Below, one piece after another: positions 1-7,120 of a DNA stretch of 8,436 nucleotides (position 1 is the stretch's first letter; every line of letters begins with the position of its first letter). Source of the DNA: an uncultured Actinomycetes bacterium (GTDB lineage Bacteria > Actinomycetota > Actinomycetes > Nanopelagicales > Nanopelagicaceae); assembly GCA_903893085.1 (NCBI GenBank), contig CAITKS010000186.1:1-8436 (forward strand), read 5' to 3'. Position numbers and translations under genes: made by a program. The notes under the pieces were generated by a model. That model searched no databases. It had not been told where the DNA came from and saw only the letters and a list, made by a program, of their open reading frames with translations.

Positions 1-741
1 ACCGCGCAGTTTCGCCATCTTGTCACGAATTCGGCGGCGATCTGTTTCAATTTTTGTTTCTCCAGGACCACGTCCACCGATACCCGCACCACCAGCCGCG
101 CGACCACCAACCTGGCGAGAAAGTGAATCACCCCAGCCACGAAGTCTTGGCAATAAATATGCAATTTGCGCTAACTCGACCTGTGCCTTGCCTTCTTTAC
201 TTTTTGCATGCTGGGCGAAAATATCGAGAATTAGCGCGGTGCGATCTACAACTTTGACCTTTAATTTATCTTCAAGCTGACGCAATTGCGACGGAGATAA
301 CTCACCATCGCAGATAACCGTGTCAGCACCGGTTGCAGCAACTATCTGACGAAGTTCAATTACTTTTCCAGAGCCAATATATGTTGCAGGATCTGGCTTA
401 TCACGTCGCTGGATTAAGCCATCGAGCACTTCTGATCCAGCTGTCTCGGCTAACGCTTTTAGCTCTGCTAAAGAATTTTCAGCCATTTCGGCGCTGCCTT
501 CAGTCCATACTCCGACTAAGACAACTCGCTCTAGTTGTAATTGGCGGTATTCGGCTTCGGAAATATCTTGTAATTCAGTTGAAAAACCTTTTACGCGGCG
601 CAAAGCATGGCGATCAGCCAAATCTGGTTGTGATGAAACTTCATAGTCACTTTCATCGGCATCAAAGTCGGCAGCAACGCGCGCACTCTCGCGCAACAAC
701 TCTTCGAAGAGATCGTTATTTCTTGGCTCGTCGATGCTCAT
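1..741 (-). CDS. hflX: GTPase HflX, N-terminal part (3' end outside window)
   Basis: HflX is a ribosome-associated GTPase that binds the 50S subunit and helps split or rescue stalled ribosomes. The visible 247 codons hold the N-terminal nucleotide-binding HflX domain and the linker to the G domain. Diagnostic motifs are DPATYIGSGKV at residues 117-127, the DRTALILDIFAQHAKSKEGK segment at about 166-185, the LAQIAYLLPRLRG segment at 190-202, and the glycine-rich GGRGPGETKIETDRRRI segment at 222-238. The P-loop GTPase domain lies beyond the left edge, so the gene is cut by the window rather than visibly broken. The ATG at 741 overlaps the dapF stop as ATGA, and AGGA lies a few bases upstream inside dapF. 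It is the last gene seen of the miaB-miaA-dapF-hflX operon. Residues 1-65 form an acidic, poorly conserved extension, common in actinobacterial HflX. The family call is secure. Confidence 0.95.
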   Translation of the reverse strand, partial: MSIDEPRNNDLFEELLRESARVAADFDADESDYEVSSQPDLADRHALRRVKGFSTELQDISEAEYRQLQLERVVLVGVWTEGSAEMAENSLAELKALAETAGSEVLDGLIQRRDKPDPATYIGSGKVIELRQIVAATGADTVICDGELSPSQLRQLEDKLKVKVVDRTALILDIFAQHAKSKEGKAQVELAQIAYLLPRLRGWGDSLSRQVGGRAAGGAGIGGRGPGETKIETDRRRIRDKMAKLRG

Positions 742-1550
742 ACTTCCTGCAAGTATTTTGAAATGTCGTGTTCGGAGACCAATACAGCAGGTCCCGTTAA
801 AGTCGCATTTGAATGTGGATCGATATCAACCACTAAACGACCACCGGGTGGATAAATAACCCAACGCGCAGGTAGTGACTCTTTTGAGTGCAACGTTGCA
901 GCGAGTGCGACCGCACAAGTTCCTGTTCCGCAAGATTTCGTTTCTCCGCTACCACGTTCATGAACGCGCATCTTGGCTTCGTGTCCCGGCAATATTTCTA
1001 CGAATTCCACATTTACGCCTTCGGGAAAAGAATCCTTTGGCCGAACGATTGGGGCGTCAGCAAGTGATCCGACATCTTCAATTTTCTCAACAAAGACCAC
1101 TGCGTGAGGATTGCCGACGTTGATGTTGTAGCCATTGAAAATCTTTCCTTCTACGGATGCAGTTACTTCCTCATTTTCATCCATAACCTTGCCCATGTTT
1201 ACTGATATGTCATCAGTCTCTGGAACGCGCAAGTGCTTAATGCCATCTCGAGTATTGATTGCGAAAATTCCTTCTGGCTGATGGCCATTTTTCACTAAGT
1301 ATCTAGCCATCACTCGTATCCCGTTGCCGCACATTTCGGCGATAGAACCGTCAGCATTGCGGTAATCCATAAACCATTTGTCATCACGTTTGGTGATTCG
1401 GATCAAGCCGTCTGCACCAATTCCGGTTTGGCGATTACAAATCGCGGCGGTCTGTGCTGTGGTAATCGAGATTTCATCTGCTGGATCAAAGACCAATACA
1501 AAGTCATTTTCAGTACCGTGTCCATAAGTTGCAATAAGAGGCTGAATCAT
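738..1550 (-). CDS. dapF: diaminopimelate epimerase
   Basis: DapF is the cytoplasmic, cofactor-independent racemase that converts LL- to meso-diaminopimelate, the precursor of lysine and of the peptidoglycan cross-link residue. The product is 270 aa, normal for the family. The two active-site cysteines are visible: C74 in EMCGNGIR and C207 in GETKSCGTGTC. The N-terminal GHGTENDF motif (10-17), GIGADG (43-48) and GNPHAV (146-151) are also present. The frame stays open upstream to an ATG at 1640. The start at 1550 is preferred because it puts the GHGTENDF motif near residue 10, as in homologues, and creates an ATGA overlap with the miaA stop; the longer version would add 30 unconserved residues inside miaA. 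No clear Shine-Dalgarno sequence precedes it, which fits translational coupling. Its stop overlaps the hflX start in the same way. Confidence 0.96.
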   Translation of the reverse strand: MIQPLIATYGHGTENDFVLVFDPADEISITTAQTAAICNRQTGIGADGLIRITKRDDKWFMDYRNADGSIAEMCGNGIRVMARYLVKNGHQPEGIFAINTRDGIKHLRVPETDDISVNMGKVMDENEEVTASVEGKIFNGYNINVGNPHAVVFVEKIEDVGSLADAPIVRPKDSFPEGVNVEFVEILPGHEAKMRVHERGSGETKSCGTGTCAVALAATLHSKESLPARWVIYPPGGRLVVDIDPHSNATLTGPAVLVSEHDISKYLQEV

Positions 1551-2455
1551 GATGTTGCCGAGTTTATCTTCATCATGACCGTTTCCAAACGCGGTTGTGA
1601 CGGTGAAATCCATTGAATTCGGGCATCTCGTGAGAACCAAGTTTCTTGTCGTCGAACATACTGACGAGTTGCGCGCTTGGTATCTTCAATCGCAGCTGTT
1701 TCAGAAATTTCCCCAGCACGCATGGCAATTATTTGCGCATAGCCCAAGGCGCGACGAGCTGTTGTCCCCGCGTTTATTCCCTGCGAAATTAAAGAATCGA
1801 CCTCATCGACAAATCCTTGCTCCCACATGCGATCGACTCGTGCTTCTACCCGCGCACCAAGTTCTGCTCGGTCCATGACAAGTCCGAATTGCATGGCATC
1901 TGGATATTTCGAACTATCTTCACGTGGCAGATTGGCGGCGAATGGTTTTCCAGTTATTTCGATAACTTCTAAAGCGCGAATAACCCTGCGTTCATTTTGA
2001 ACATCTATCGCCGCTGCCGCGGCTGGATCCAGTTGAGACAGTCTTTCAAATAAACTTACGATGCCAAATAGTTTTGCCTCTTCAGTGAGTCGCTGCCGAA
2101 CTTGCGCATCAGTATCGGGGAAATTTAGATCATCTAATATTGATTTAATGTAAAGCCCAGTGCCGCCAACAATAATTGCGTCTTTGCCTGCCCGATGAAT
2201 TTCGTCTACTGCTTTGCGCGCTAACTCTTGATACCAAGCCACCGTTGCATCCTGATTTACTTCCAGGACATCAAGCAGATGATGTTCGATACCGCCCCGC
2301 TCATCAATCGTAAGTTTCGCAGTTCCGATATCCATTCCTCTGTAAATCTGCATGGAATCAGCATTGATTATCTCAGCGCCTATCTCTTTGGCGAGTTCCA
2401 CCGCGAGATCACTCTTTCCTGTTGCAGTAGCCCCACAAATTACAATCGTCTTCAT
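1547..2455 (-). CDS. miaA: tRNA dimethylallyltransferase
   Basis: MiaA transfers a dimethylallyl group from dimethylallyl diphosphate to N6 of A37 in tRNAs that read codons starting with U. The 302-aa length is typical. The P-loop GATATGKS is at residues 8-15 and the catalytic aspartate is D33 in [19 protein letters not shown] follows in the central part, and the C-terminal [10 protein letters not shown] segment is the usual family signature. The product is the substrate for MiaB, encoded directly upstream, and the two act in series to make ms2i6A. The start ATG at 2455 overlaps the miaB stop as ATGA. The stop overlaps the dapF start in the same way. Confidence 0.97.
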   Translation of the reverse strand: MKTIVICGATATGKSDLAVELAKEIGAEIINADSMQIYRGMDIGTAKLTIDERGGIEHHLLDVLEVNQDATVAWYQELARKAVDEIHRAGKDAIIVGGTGLYIKSILDDLNFPDTDAQVRQRLTEEAKLFGIVSLFERLSQLDPAAAAAIDVQNERRVIRALEVIEITGKPFAANLPREDSSKYPDAMQFGLVMDRAELGARVEARVDRMWEQGFVDEVDSLISQGINAGTTARRALGYAQIIAMRAGEISETAAIEDTKRATRQYVRRQETWFSRDARIQWISPSQPRLETVMMKINSATS

Positions 2456-3870
2456 TTAACGGTTGGGATTCCAAGCAGCAGTGGTTGTGGCGAACTTTGC
2501 GCAACACTCGCAGCGTAAGCATCTCCCCCGCGTGTCTTTATATGTGCGGTCTCGTTTCCAATCAAATAATGAGCCGAAGCATCCGTGATCGTGACATCAA
2601 CAAAGTCACCCGGGCGTGCGGTACTCGTTGCATCGAAGTGAACTAAGCGGAAATCTTCAGTCTTTCCGGTAAGGCGAGATTGTGCAGCATCGCGTCTGCC
2701 TTCTACCTCGGATACAAGTGCCCGATGTTTTGTGCCGATGGATCTCTGATTAACACCAAGTGAAATAGCCTGCTGGTGCTCGTGCAACCTTGTATAGCGT
2801 TCCCCGACTACTTCGTGAGCAACCTGATTTGGCATTACGCCGGCCGGGGTTCCCGGACGAATCGAATACTTATATGTGTAAGCTGCAGAAAATTGCGCAA
2901 CGGTAGCTAAATCCATTGTGGCTTGGAAATCTTCCTCAGTTTCCCCAGGAAAACCAACAATAATGTCGGTTGTAATCATCGCATCTGGCATCGCCGAGCG
3001 AACTCGATCAAGAATTCCTAAATATCGGCTGCTTCGATATGAGCGACGCATCTCTTGCAAAATTCGATCTGACCCAGATTGCAGCGGCATATGCAAGTGC
3101 GGCATAACGTTCTTTGTGGATGCCATTACTTCAATAACATCATCGGTGAAGTCGCGTGGATGCGGTGACATAAAGCGGACTCTTTCAAGTCCTTCGATCT
3201 CACCACATTCACGTAACAAGTTTGCAAACGCACCGCGGTCGCCAAACTCGACACCGTATGCATTTACATTCTGACCCAGCAGAGTAATTTCAATAACTCC
3301 TTGGGCAACCAATGCGCGAATTTCCTTCAAAATATCTGCAGCCAGTCGATCTTTCTCAATCCCCCGCAACGCTGGAACTATGCAGAATGTGCAAGTGTTG
3401 TTGCAGCCAACAGATACTGAAACCCAAGAAGTAAAAGGTGAAAGCCGGCGCGCAGGAAGGGTTGAAGGGAAGTGTTCTAGCGCCTCCAAAATTTCGATCT
3501 GTGCCTGTTCTTCGATTCGCGCACGCTCGAGAAGTACTGGCAACGAGCCAACGTTGTGAGTGCCAAAGACGACATCGACATATGGGGCTTTCTTCAAAAT
3601 TATCGATTGATCTTTCTGCGCCAAACATCCACCAACTGCGATCTGCATATTTGGATTGGCTTTCTTAATTGGTGCAAGAAAGCTTAAATTTCCATACAAC
3701 TTGTTATCTGCATTCTCGCGGACTGCACATGTATTAAACACGACAATATCTGCCTGATCCCCCGGTGTTACGGGTAGATAACCTGCCTCATCAAGTAAGC
3801 CCGCGATGCGTTCGGAATCATGCACGTTCATCTGACAGCCGTAAGTCTCGACTGTATAAGTGCGGGTCAT
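2452..3870 (-). CDS. miaB: tRNA-2-methylthio-N6-dimethylallyladenosine synthase
   Basis: MiaB is a radical SAM methylthiotransferase with two [4Fe-4S] clusters that converts i6A37 to ms2i6A37 in tRNA. The product is 472 aa. The N-terminal UPF0004 domain shows its three cluster ligands C12 (YGCQMN), C48 (NTCAVRENA) and C82 (GGCLAQ). The radical SAM CX3CX2C motif is C156/C160/C163 in [11 protein letters not shown]-terminal TRAM-like domain occupies roughly residues 375-445. Key residues are complete, so the enzyme should be active. The ATG at 3870 is used because the N-terminal motif TYGCQMN follows it directly. No Shine-Dalgarno sequence is visible upstream, but TAGTCT lies six bases before the ATG, which could be the -10 box of a leaderless promoter. 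The upstream amidotransferase gene ends only 20 bases away on the same strand, so read-through from it is also possible. Confidence 0.97.
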   Translation of the reverse strand: MTRTYTVETYGCQMNVHDSERIAGLLDEAGYLPVTPGDQADIVVFNTCAVRENADNKLYGNLSFLAPIKKANPNMQIAVGGCLAQKDQSIILKKAPYVDVVFGTHNVGSLPVLLERARIEEQAQIEILEALEHFPSTLPARRLSPFTSWVSVSVGCNNTCTFCIVPALRGIEKDRLAADILKEIRALVAQGVIEITLLGQNVNAYGVEFGDRGAFANLLRECGEIEGLERVRFMSPHPRDFTDDVIEVMASTKNVMPHLHMPLQSGSDRILQEMRRSYRSSRYLGILDRVRSAMPDAMITTDIIVGFPGETEEDFQATMDLATVAQFSAAYTYKYSIRPGTPAGVMPNQVAHEVVGERYTRLHEHQQAISLGVNQRSIGTKHRALVSEVEGRRDAAQSRLTGKTEDFRLVHFDATSTARPGDFVDVTITDASAHYLIGNETAHIKTRGGDAYAASVAQSSPQPLLLGIPTVK

Positions 3871-3876
3871 GCGCTA

Positions 3877-3882
3877 AGACTA
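3877..3882 (-). promoter_or_regulatory. possible -10 box of a leaderless miaB transcript
   Basis: On the minus strand the hexamer TAGTCT is followed by six bases (TAGCGC) and then the miaB ATG. A TANNNT hexamer 6-7 bases before the start codon is the usual layout of leaderless actinobacterial genes, and miaB has no Shine-Dalgarno sequence. No convincing -35 box is present at 16-18 bases upstream. This could be chance; the alternative is transcription from the upstream amidotransferase gene. Confidence 0.25.
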
Positions 3883-3890
3883 TCGGTGCT

Positions 3891-4631
3891 TTAGAGGGCT
3901 AGCACCTGCTGATTAAGCGTCGCTCTATCGACGACTAGTACATGATGGTTTGGAAGATTCTTCCAGCCTGCCTGATCCCAACCACTAGATGCAACGACCA
4001 AATCACCTTCATTGAACTTATAAAAAAGGTCGTAATAGCCATCGACTGCCCAACTAGGTTTACGTGCTGGGTCATGCTCACAAATTGTTATGAAATGTGA
4101 TTCAGTCATTAACATCGCGTTAATACTTGAAAAGTCATATTTATTTTTAATTTCATGAACGGCGTTTATTACACCTTCAACTAAACCGTGTTTTTCGATT
4201 TGACTCAAAATGAAATAGAAATATCTCTCACTATCGGTATCACCTTTAATTTCAGATTTGAACTTTTGCGAAATGGAATCGTCTAAGGCAGTCACTGGAT
4301 ATATGGCGCCGTTATGAATAAAGCTAAACCCGTGGCTAATAAATGGATGTGTGTTGTTTTCACTTACCGGAATCCCTGAAGTCGCCCAACGCAGATGCAA
4401 CAACGCGCCATCTGTTTTTGTCTCGGAAATAGTTTCCTTGAAAGATTGGCTACTTTGCGCAATCTCGGGGGCACGCGTCAATTGAGAATCTAAAGTGTCA
4501 TGATCAAAAGTGGCTACACCCCAGCCATCGCAATGTACAGAGGAAAGACTTATAAATTCTGGCAACTTTTCTCCGACTGCCTGCGCGAAGGATTCAGGTC
4601 GCAAAGACACGTAGCCCAAAAGTCGGCACAT
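3891..4631 (-). CDS. class II glutamine amidotransferase domain protein
   Basis: This 246-aa protein consists of a single class II (Ntn-type) glutamine amidotransferase domain, of the stand-alone YafJ/EgtC-like kind. Such domains hydrolyse the gamma-amide of glutamine or a related gamma-glutamyl bond. Visible motifs are the nucleophile C2 in MCRLLGY, HCDGWG at 33-38, HLRWAT at 79-84, NTHPF at 93-97, the oxyanion-hole HNG at 106-108 and GDTDSE at 130-135. No second synthetase or transport domain is attached. The frame is open to an ATG at 4718, but the start must be 4631: the cysteine has to become the N-terminal residue after Met removal, and GGAAGAGG lies 11 bases upstream. The substrate is unknown. 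EgtC of ergothioneine synthesis belongs to this family, but no other egt gene is visible. The gene is clearly AT-richer than its neighbours, especially at 4081-4260, and miaB begins 20 bases after its stop. Confidence 0.85.
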   Translation of the reverse strand: MCRLLGYVSLRPESFAQAVGEKLPEFISLSSVHCDGWGVATFDHDTLDSQLTRAPEIAQSSQSFKETISETKTDGALLHLRWATSGIPVSENNTHPFISHGFSFIHNGAIYPVTALDDSISQKFKSEIKGDTDSERYFYFILSQIEKHGLVEGVINAVHEIKNKYDFSSINAMLMTESHFITICEHDPARKPSWAVDGYYDLFYKFNEGDLVVASSGWDQAGWKNLPNHHVLVVDRATLNQQVLAL

Positions 4632-4642
4632 TTTCGGACAAA

Positions 4643-4650
4643 CCTCTTCC
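4643..4650 (-). promoter_or_regulatory. ribosome binding site of the amidotransferase gene
   Basis: On the minus strand GGAAGAGG ends 11 bases before the ATG at 4631. It supports that start over the upstream ATG at 4718. The spacing is slightly long. Confidence 0.5.
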
Positions 4651-4712
4651 CATAGGGGCACACTTTGAAGTAGAAAGGCTACCTCGGTGGCCCTCATCGA
4701 TCCAGCACCAAC

Positions 4713-4739
4713 AACCATGGATCAAGGTGTTCCATGGTT
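4713..4739. promoter_or_regulatory. perfect 9-9-9 inverted repeat, candidate operator
   Basis: The arms AACCATGGA (4713-4721) and TCCATGGTT (4731-4739) are perfect reverse complements separated by nine bases. Arm centres are 18 bp apart, close to two helical turns, as expected for a dimeric repressor site. The repeat ends 11 bases before the Shine-Dalgarno sequence of the permease gene, in the divergent intergenic region. An overlapping shorter pair, GATCCA (4699-4704) with TGGATC (4718-4723), competes for the left arm, so an RNA hairpin switch in the leader is a second reading. The repeat is seen directly; the function is inferred. Confidence 0.5.
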
Positions 4740-4750
4740 AAAGCGGCACA

Positions 4751-4755
4751 GGAGG
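4751..4755 (+). promoter_or_regulatory. Shine-Dalgarno sequence deciding the permease start
   Basis: GGAGG is a full anti-16S match. It lies one base from the ATG at 4757, which is too close to serve it, but exactly seven bases from the in-frame TTG at 4763. It therefore favours TTG as the initiation codon. Confidence 0.7.
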
Positions 4756-4762
4756 AATGCAA

Positions 4763-6274
4763 TTGGTTAATACACATGACGCTGACGCAGCGAAACTTGC
4801 TGAACTAGGGTACAAACAAGAGTTTGACCGAAAGTGGAGTGGTTTCCATAACTTCGCAATATCTTTCTCAATCATTTCGATTCTGTCGGGATGTTTTACA
4901 ACGTTTGGACAAGCTTGGAATAACGGTGGTCCGGTTGCGATTTCTATCGGTTGGCCTGTTATCGCTTCCCTAATCATGATCATCGCTTTGTCTATGGCTG
5001 AACTTGTATCTGCGATGCCTACAGCAGGTGGTATTTACTACTGGGCATTTAAATTAGGAAAGCCAATTCATGGATGGATGACTGGTTGGCTGAACTTGGT
5101 AGGCCTAATTGCTGTTACTGCTGCCGTTGACTATGGATTTGCAACTTTCTTTGTAACAACTGCGAATCTCTACAACGACTACTTCAATACATCGAACCTG
5201 AATCAAGTTTTCGTGGTGTTCCTAATAACAATCGCTGCACACATTGCTTTAAATGTGTGGGGCGCCAAAGTTATTCATTCACTACAGACTATTAACGTTT
5301 ATTGGCATGTTGTTGGCGTAACAGCGATCATCTTGATCCTGATTTTCATCCCAACTGAACACCAAACTGTTAACTGGGTATTCACAACCCAGATCAACAA
5401 TTCAGGATTTAGCGCCGATGCATATTGGTTCTATGTTCTTCCTCTGGGCTTCTTGTTGACCCAGTACACAATTACCGGCTTCGATGCATCAGCTCACGTT
5501 TCTGAAGAAACCGGCAGCGCAGGCAAGAGTGCGGCACAAGGACTCTGGAAGTCTGTAGCTTATTCAGCAGTTGCAGGTTGGATCCTTCTTCTCTCATTCC
5601 TATTTGCAGCTACTGATGTAAAAGCAATTAACGATGCTTTCGGTTTCTCACCAGTTATCTTCCTTACATCCCTTCCACTCGAATGGGCGAAGGTGCTTCT
5701 GATTATCACTTGTGTAGGACAGTTCTTCTGTGGAATGTCTTGCGTGACCGCTGGTTCTCGTATGCTCTTTGCATTCTCACGTGACAAGGCTGTTCCAGGA
5801 CATAAAATCTGGACAAAGCTTGATAAGAACCGTAACCCTTCCAATGCAGCAATTGGACTTGGTGTTGCTGGTGCAATTCTTACACTTCCAGCCCTTTGGG
5901 CTCCAGAAGGTTCAGTTGTTCCGGTTGCATTCTTTGCCGTTACATCTGTTGCTGTGATCGGACTCTTTGCAGGATTTGCAATCCCAATTTGGTTGCGATT
6001 TAAAGCAGGAGATTCGTTCAAAGTTGGCGAATGGAATCTTGGTAAGCACTACAAGTGGATGGCGCCAATTGCAGTTATTGAAATTGCACTTATCTCTATC
6101 GTCTTCTGTCTCCCAACAACTCCTGCCGGAGTTTGGGGAAGCAAAGACTTCGTCTGGGCATCTGCTCAATACGCACCAATTGCCATCTTGGTAGTTGTCG
6201 GCGGCGCATATATTTGGTGGCACGCTGGTGCCAAGAAATCCTTCAAGGGGCCAAATCGCACGATCGATCAGTAA
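4763..6274 (+). CDS. APC-superfamily amino acid/amine permease
   Basis: This is a cytoplasmic-membrane secondary transporter of the APC superfamily, closest by eye to the amino acid/choline transporter (ACT-like) branch. The product has 503 aa from the TTG start (505 from the ATG at 4757). About 12 hydrophobic segments can be traced, roughly at residues 33-51, 58-84, 111-135, 150-171, 180-199, 223-241, 267-287, 306-331, 363-381, 388-412, 433-453 and 470-489 (numbered from the ATG). Family marks are GYKQEFDRKWSGFHNF at 18-33, the helix-breaking SGCFTTFG around 44-51, AELVSAMPTAGGIYYW at 81-96 and GFDASAHVSEET at 241-252. The substrate is not readable from sequence. The following dehydrogenase and gamma-glutamyl ligase genes suggest an amine or amino acid used as a nitrogen source. 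A strong terminator follows the stop, and an inverted repeat precedes the ribosome binding site. Confidence 0.9.
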   Translation: MVNTHDADAAKLAELGYKQEFDRKWSGFHNFAISFSIISILSGCFTTFGQAWNNGGPVAISIGWPVIASLIMIIALSMAELVSAMPTAGGIYYWAFKLGKPIHGWMTGWLNLVGLIAVTAAVDYGFATFFVTTANLYNDYFNTSNLNQVFVVFLITIAAHIALNVWGAKVIHSLQTINVYWHVVGVTAIILILIFIPTEHQTVNWVFTTQINNSGFSADAYWFYVLPLGFLLTQYTITGFDASAHVSEETGSAGKSAAQGLWKSVAYSAVAGWILLLSFLFAATDVKAINDAFGFSPVIFLTSLPLEWAKVLLIITCVGQFFCGMSCVTAGSRMLFAFSRDKAVPGHKIWTKLDKNRNPSNAAIGLGVAGAILTLPALWAPEGSVVPVAFFAVTSVAVIGLFAGFAIPIWLRFKAGDSFKVGEWNLGKHYKWMAPIAVIEIALISIVFCLPTTPAGVWGSKDFVWASAQYAPIAILVVVGGAYIWWHAGAKKSFKGPNRTIDQ

Positions 6275-6286
6275 TCTATAAATAGA

Positions 6287-6327
6287 AATAGCCCCGTTGC
6301 GCACTTGCGCAGCGGGGCTATTCTTTT
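6287..6327 (+). terminator. intrinsic terminator after the permease gene
   Basis: The arms 6287-6303 and 6306-6322 pair over up to 17 bp with a single T-G wobble (6297/6312). In practice the innermost pairs open to leave a loop of about 4-6 bases (around ACTT). The GC-rich stem core is GCCCCG/CGGGGC. TTCTTTT follows at 6321-6327. It begins 12 bases after the permease stop. It ends only a few bases before the dehydrogenase ATG, so the dehydrogenase either needs its own promoter or depends on read-through. Confidence 0.88.
6319..6324 (+). promoter_or_regulatory. possible -10 box of a leaderless dehydrogenase transcript, inside the terminator
   Basis: TATTCT is followed by six bases and then the ATG at 6331, the spacing expected when transcription starts at the first base of the start codon. 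TTGCGC at 6297-6302 lies 16 bases upstream and has the TTG of a -35 box. No Shine-Dalgarno sequence precedes this ATG. Both hexamers fall in the terminator hairpin, so the match could be a by-product of the stem sequence. Confidence 0.35.
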
Positions 6328-6330
6328 CCC

Positions 6331-7104
6331 ATGAGTTCACAACTACGTGTTGAAAATAGAATTGCAATCGTCACTGGTGCAGGTTCCGGGATCGGCCAAG
6401 CAAGTGCCATCAGGCTTGCCGAGGAAGGCGCAACTGTTATTTGTGCAGACATCAACGGCGAGGCGGTGAATGCAACTGTAAAACAAATCATTGACTCAGG
6501 TTTCAAAGCCGAAGGCCGTTCCATTGATATCTCTGATAGCCAAGCCTGCACAGATCTTGTTGATTCCACCGCTGCCAAATTTGGATCAGTCGATATTTTG
6601 GTCAATAACGCTGGCGTTAACTTGCCTGGTGTTTTTCATGAAGTAACAAATGAGACCATCGATCGAACTCTTAATGTAAATGTCAAAGGCGCTATGTATT
6701 TAACAAGAGCGGCGCTGCCCCACATGCTAAAGAACCAACGTGGCTCAATCGTTAATATGTCCAGCGTAAACGGTCTTGTATCCGAGCCTTACTTAAGTGT
6801 TTACTCGGCGTCTAAAGGTGCGATCGTGATGTTCACTCGAGGTATCGCTTTAGATTACGCAAAGACTGGGATTCGCTGTAATGCAATCTGCCCAGGTTGG
6901 GTTGATACGCCGATTAACCATGCTCATGCCAAAATGCTCGGCGGGCTCGATCACGTTTACAAAACGATCGATTCTTTCCAGCCGATTGGTCGCCCTGGCA
7001 CAAGCCGTGAGATAGCCAATGTGGTCCTATTTTTAGCCTCAGATGAGAGTTCATTTATGACTGGCTCCATAGTTTCGGCAGATGGTGGCATGACAGCGCA
7101 GTAA
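6331..7104 (+). CDS. short-chain dehydrogenase/reductase (classical SDR)
   Basis: This is a 257-aa cytoplasmic oxidoreductase of the classical SDR family, catalysing NAD(P)-dependent alcohol/ketone interconversion. The Rossmann cofactor motif TGAGSGIG is at residues 15-22. D40 at the end of the second strand (ICADI) favours NAD over NADP. NNAG is at 92-95, and the catalytic tetrad is N117, S145, Y158 and K162 (YSASK). The C-terminal MTGSIVSADGG segment is standard. The length is normal and no key residue is missing. The substrate is unknown. The ligase gene follows 16 bases downstream, so the two are probably co-transcribed. From memory, a dehydrogenase of this family also lies close to glnA4 in Mycobacterium tuberculosis. 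There is no other plausible start near the N-terminus, and no ribosome binding site is visible. Confidence 0.9.
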   Translation: MSSQLRVENRIAIVTGAGSGIGQASAIRLAEEGATVICADINGEAVNATVKQIIDSGFKAEGRSIDISDSQACTDLVDSTAAKFGSVDILVNNAGVNLPGVFHEVTNETIDRTLNVNVKGAMYLTRAALPHMLKNQRGSIVNMSSVNGLVSEPYLSVYSASKGAIVMFTRGIALDYAKTGIRCNAICPGWVDTPINHAHAKMLGGLDHVYKTIDSFQPIGRPGTSREIANVVLFLASDESSFMTGSIVSADGGMTAQ

Positions 7105-7120
7105 ATGGAATAGTACGTAC

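Noticed and set aside
333..761. 142-codon plus-strand open frame opposite hflX
   Set aside because: It is antisense to well-conserved HflX sequence and its translation shows no domain or motif.
1551..1640. N-terminal extension of dapF to an ATG at 1640
   Set aside because: It would add 30 residues with no family similarity, all inside the miaA coding region. The ATG at 1550 gives the expected N-terminus and the same ATGA overlap as its neighbours.
3885..3906. GGTGCT/AGCACC hairpin around the amidotransferase stop as a terminator
   Set aside because: Only 6 bp with a 10-base loop and no T-tract on either strand; too weak for intrinsic termination.
3891..4631. Assignment of the amidotransferase as EgtC of ergothioneine synthesis
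   Set aside because: Only the general class II fold and catalytic motifs are shared; no egtB, egtD or egtE is in the window, so a specific name is not supported.
4632..4718. Upstream start of the amidotransferase at 4718
   Set aside because: The catalytic cysteine must follow the initiator Met directly, and a Shine-Dalgarno-like GGAAGAGG precedes the ATG at 4631.
5560..6367. Long open frames on the minus strand opposite the permease (about 150 codons each)
   Set aside because: They lie wholly or mostly antisense to a clear membrane-protein gene, have no recognisable family motif or ribosome binding site, and are expected shadows of its codon pattern.
7113..7120. GTACGTAC palindrome just before the ligase ATG as a regulatory site
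   Set aside because: An 8-base palindrome is expected by chance at this window size, and nothing else supports a role.
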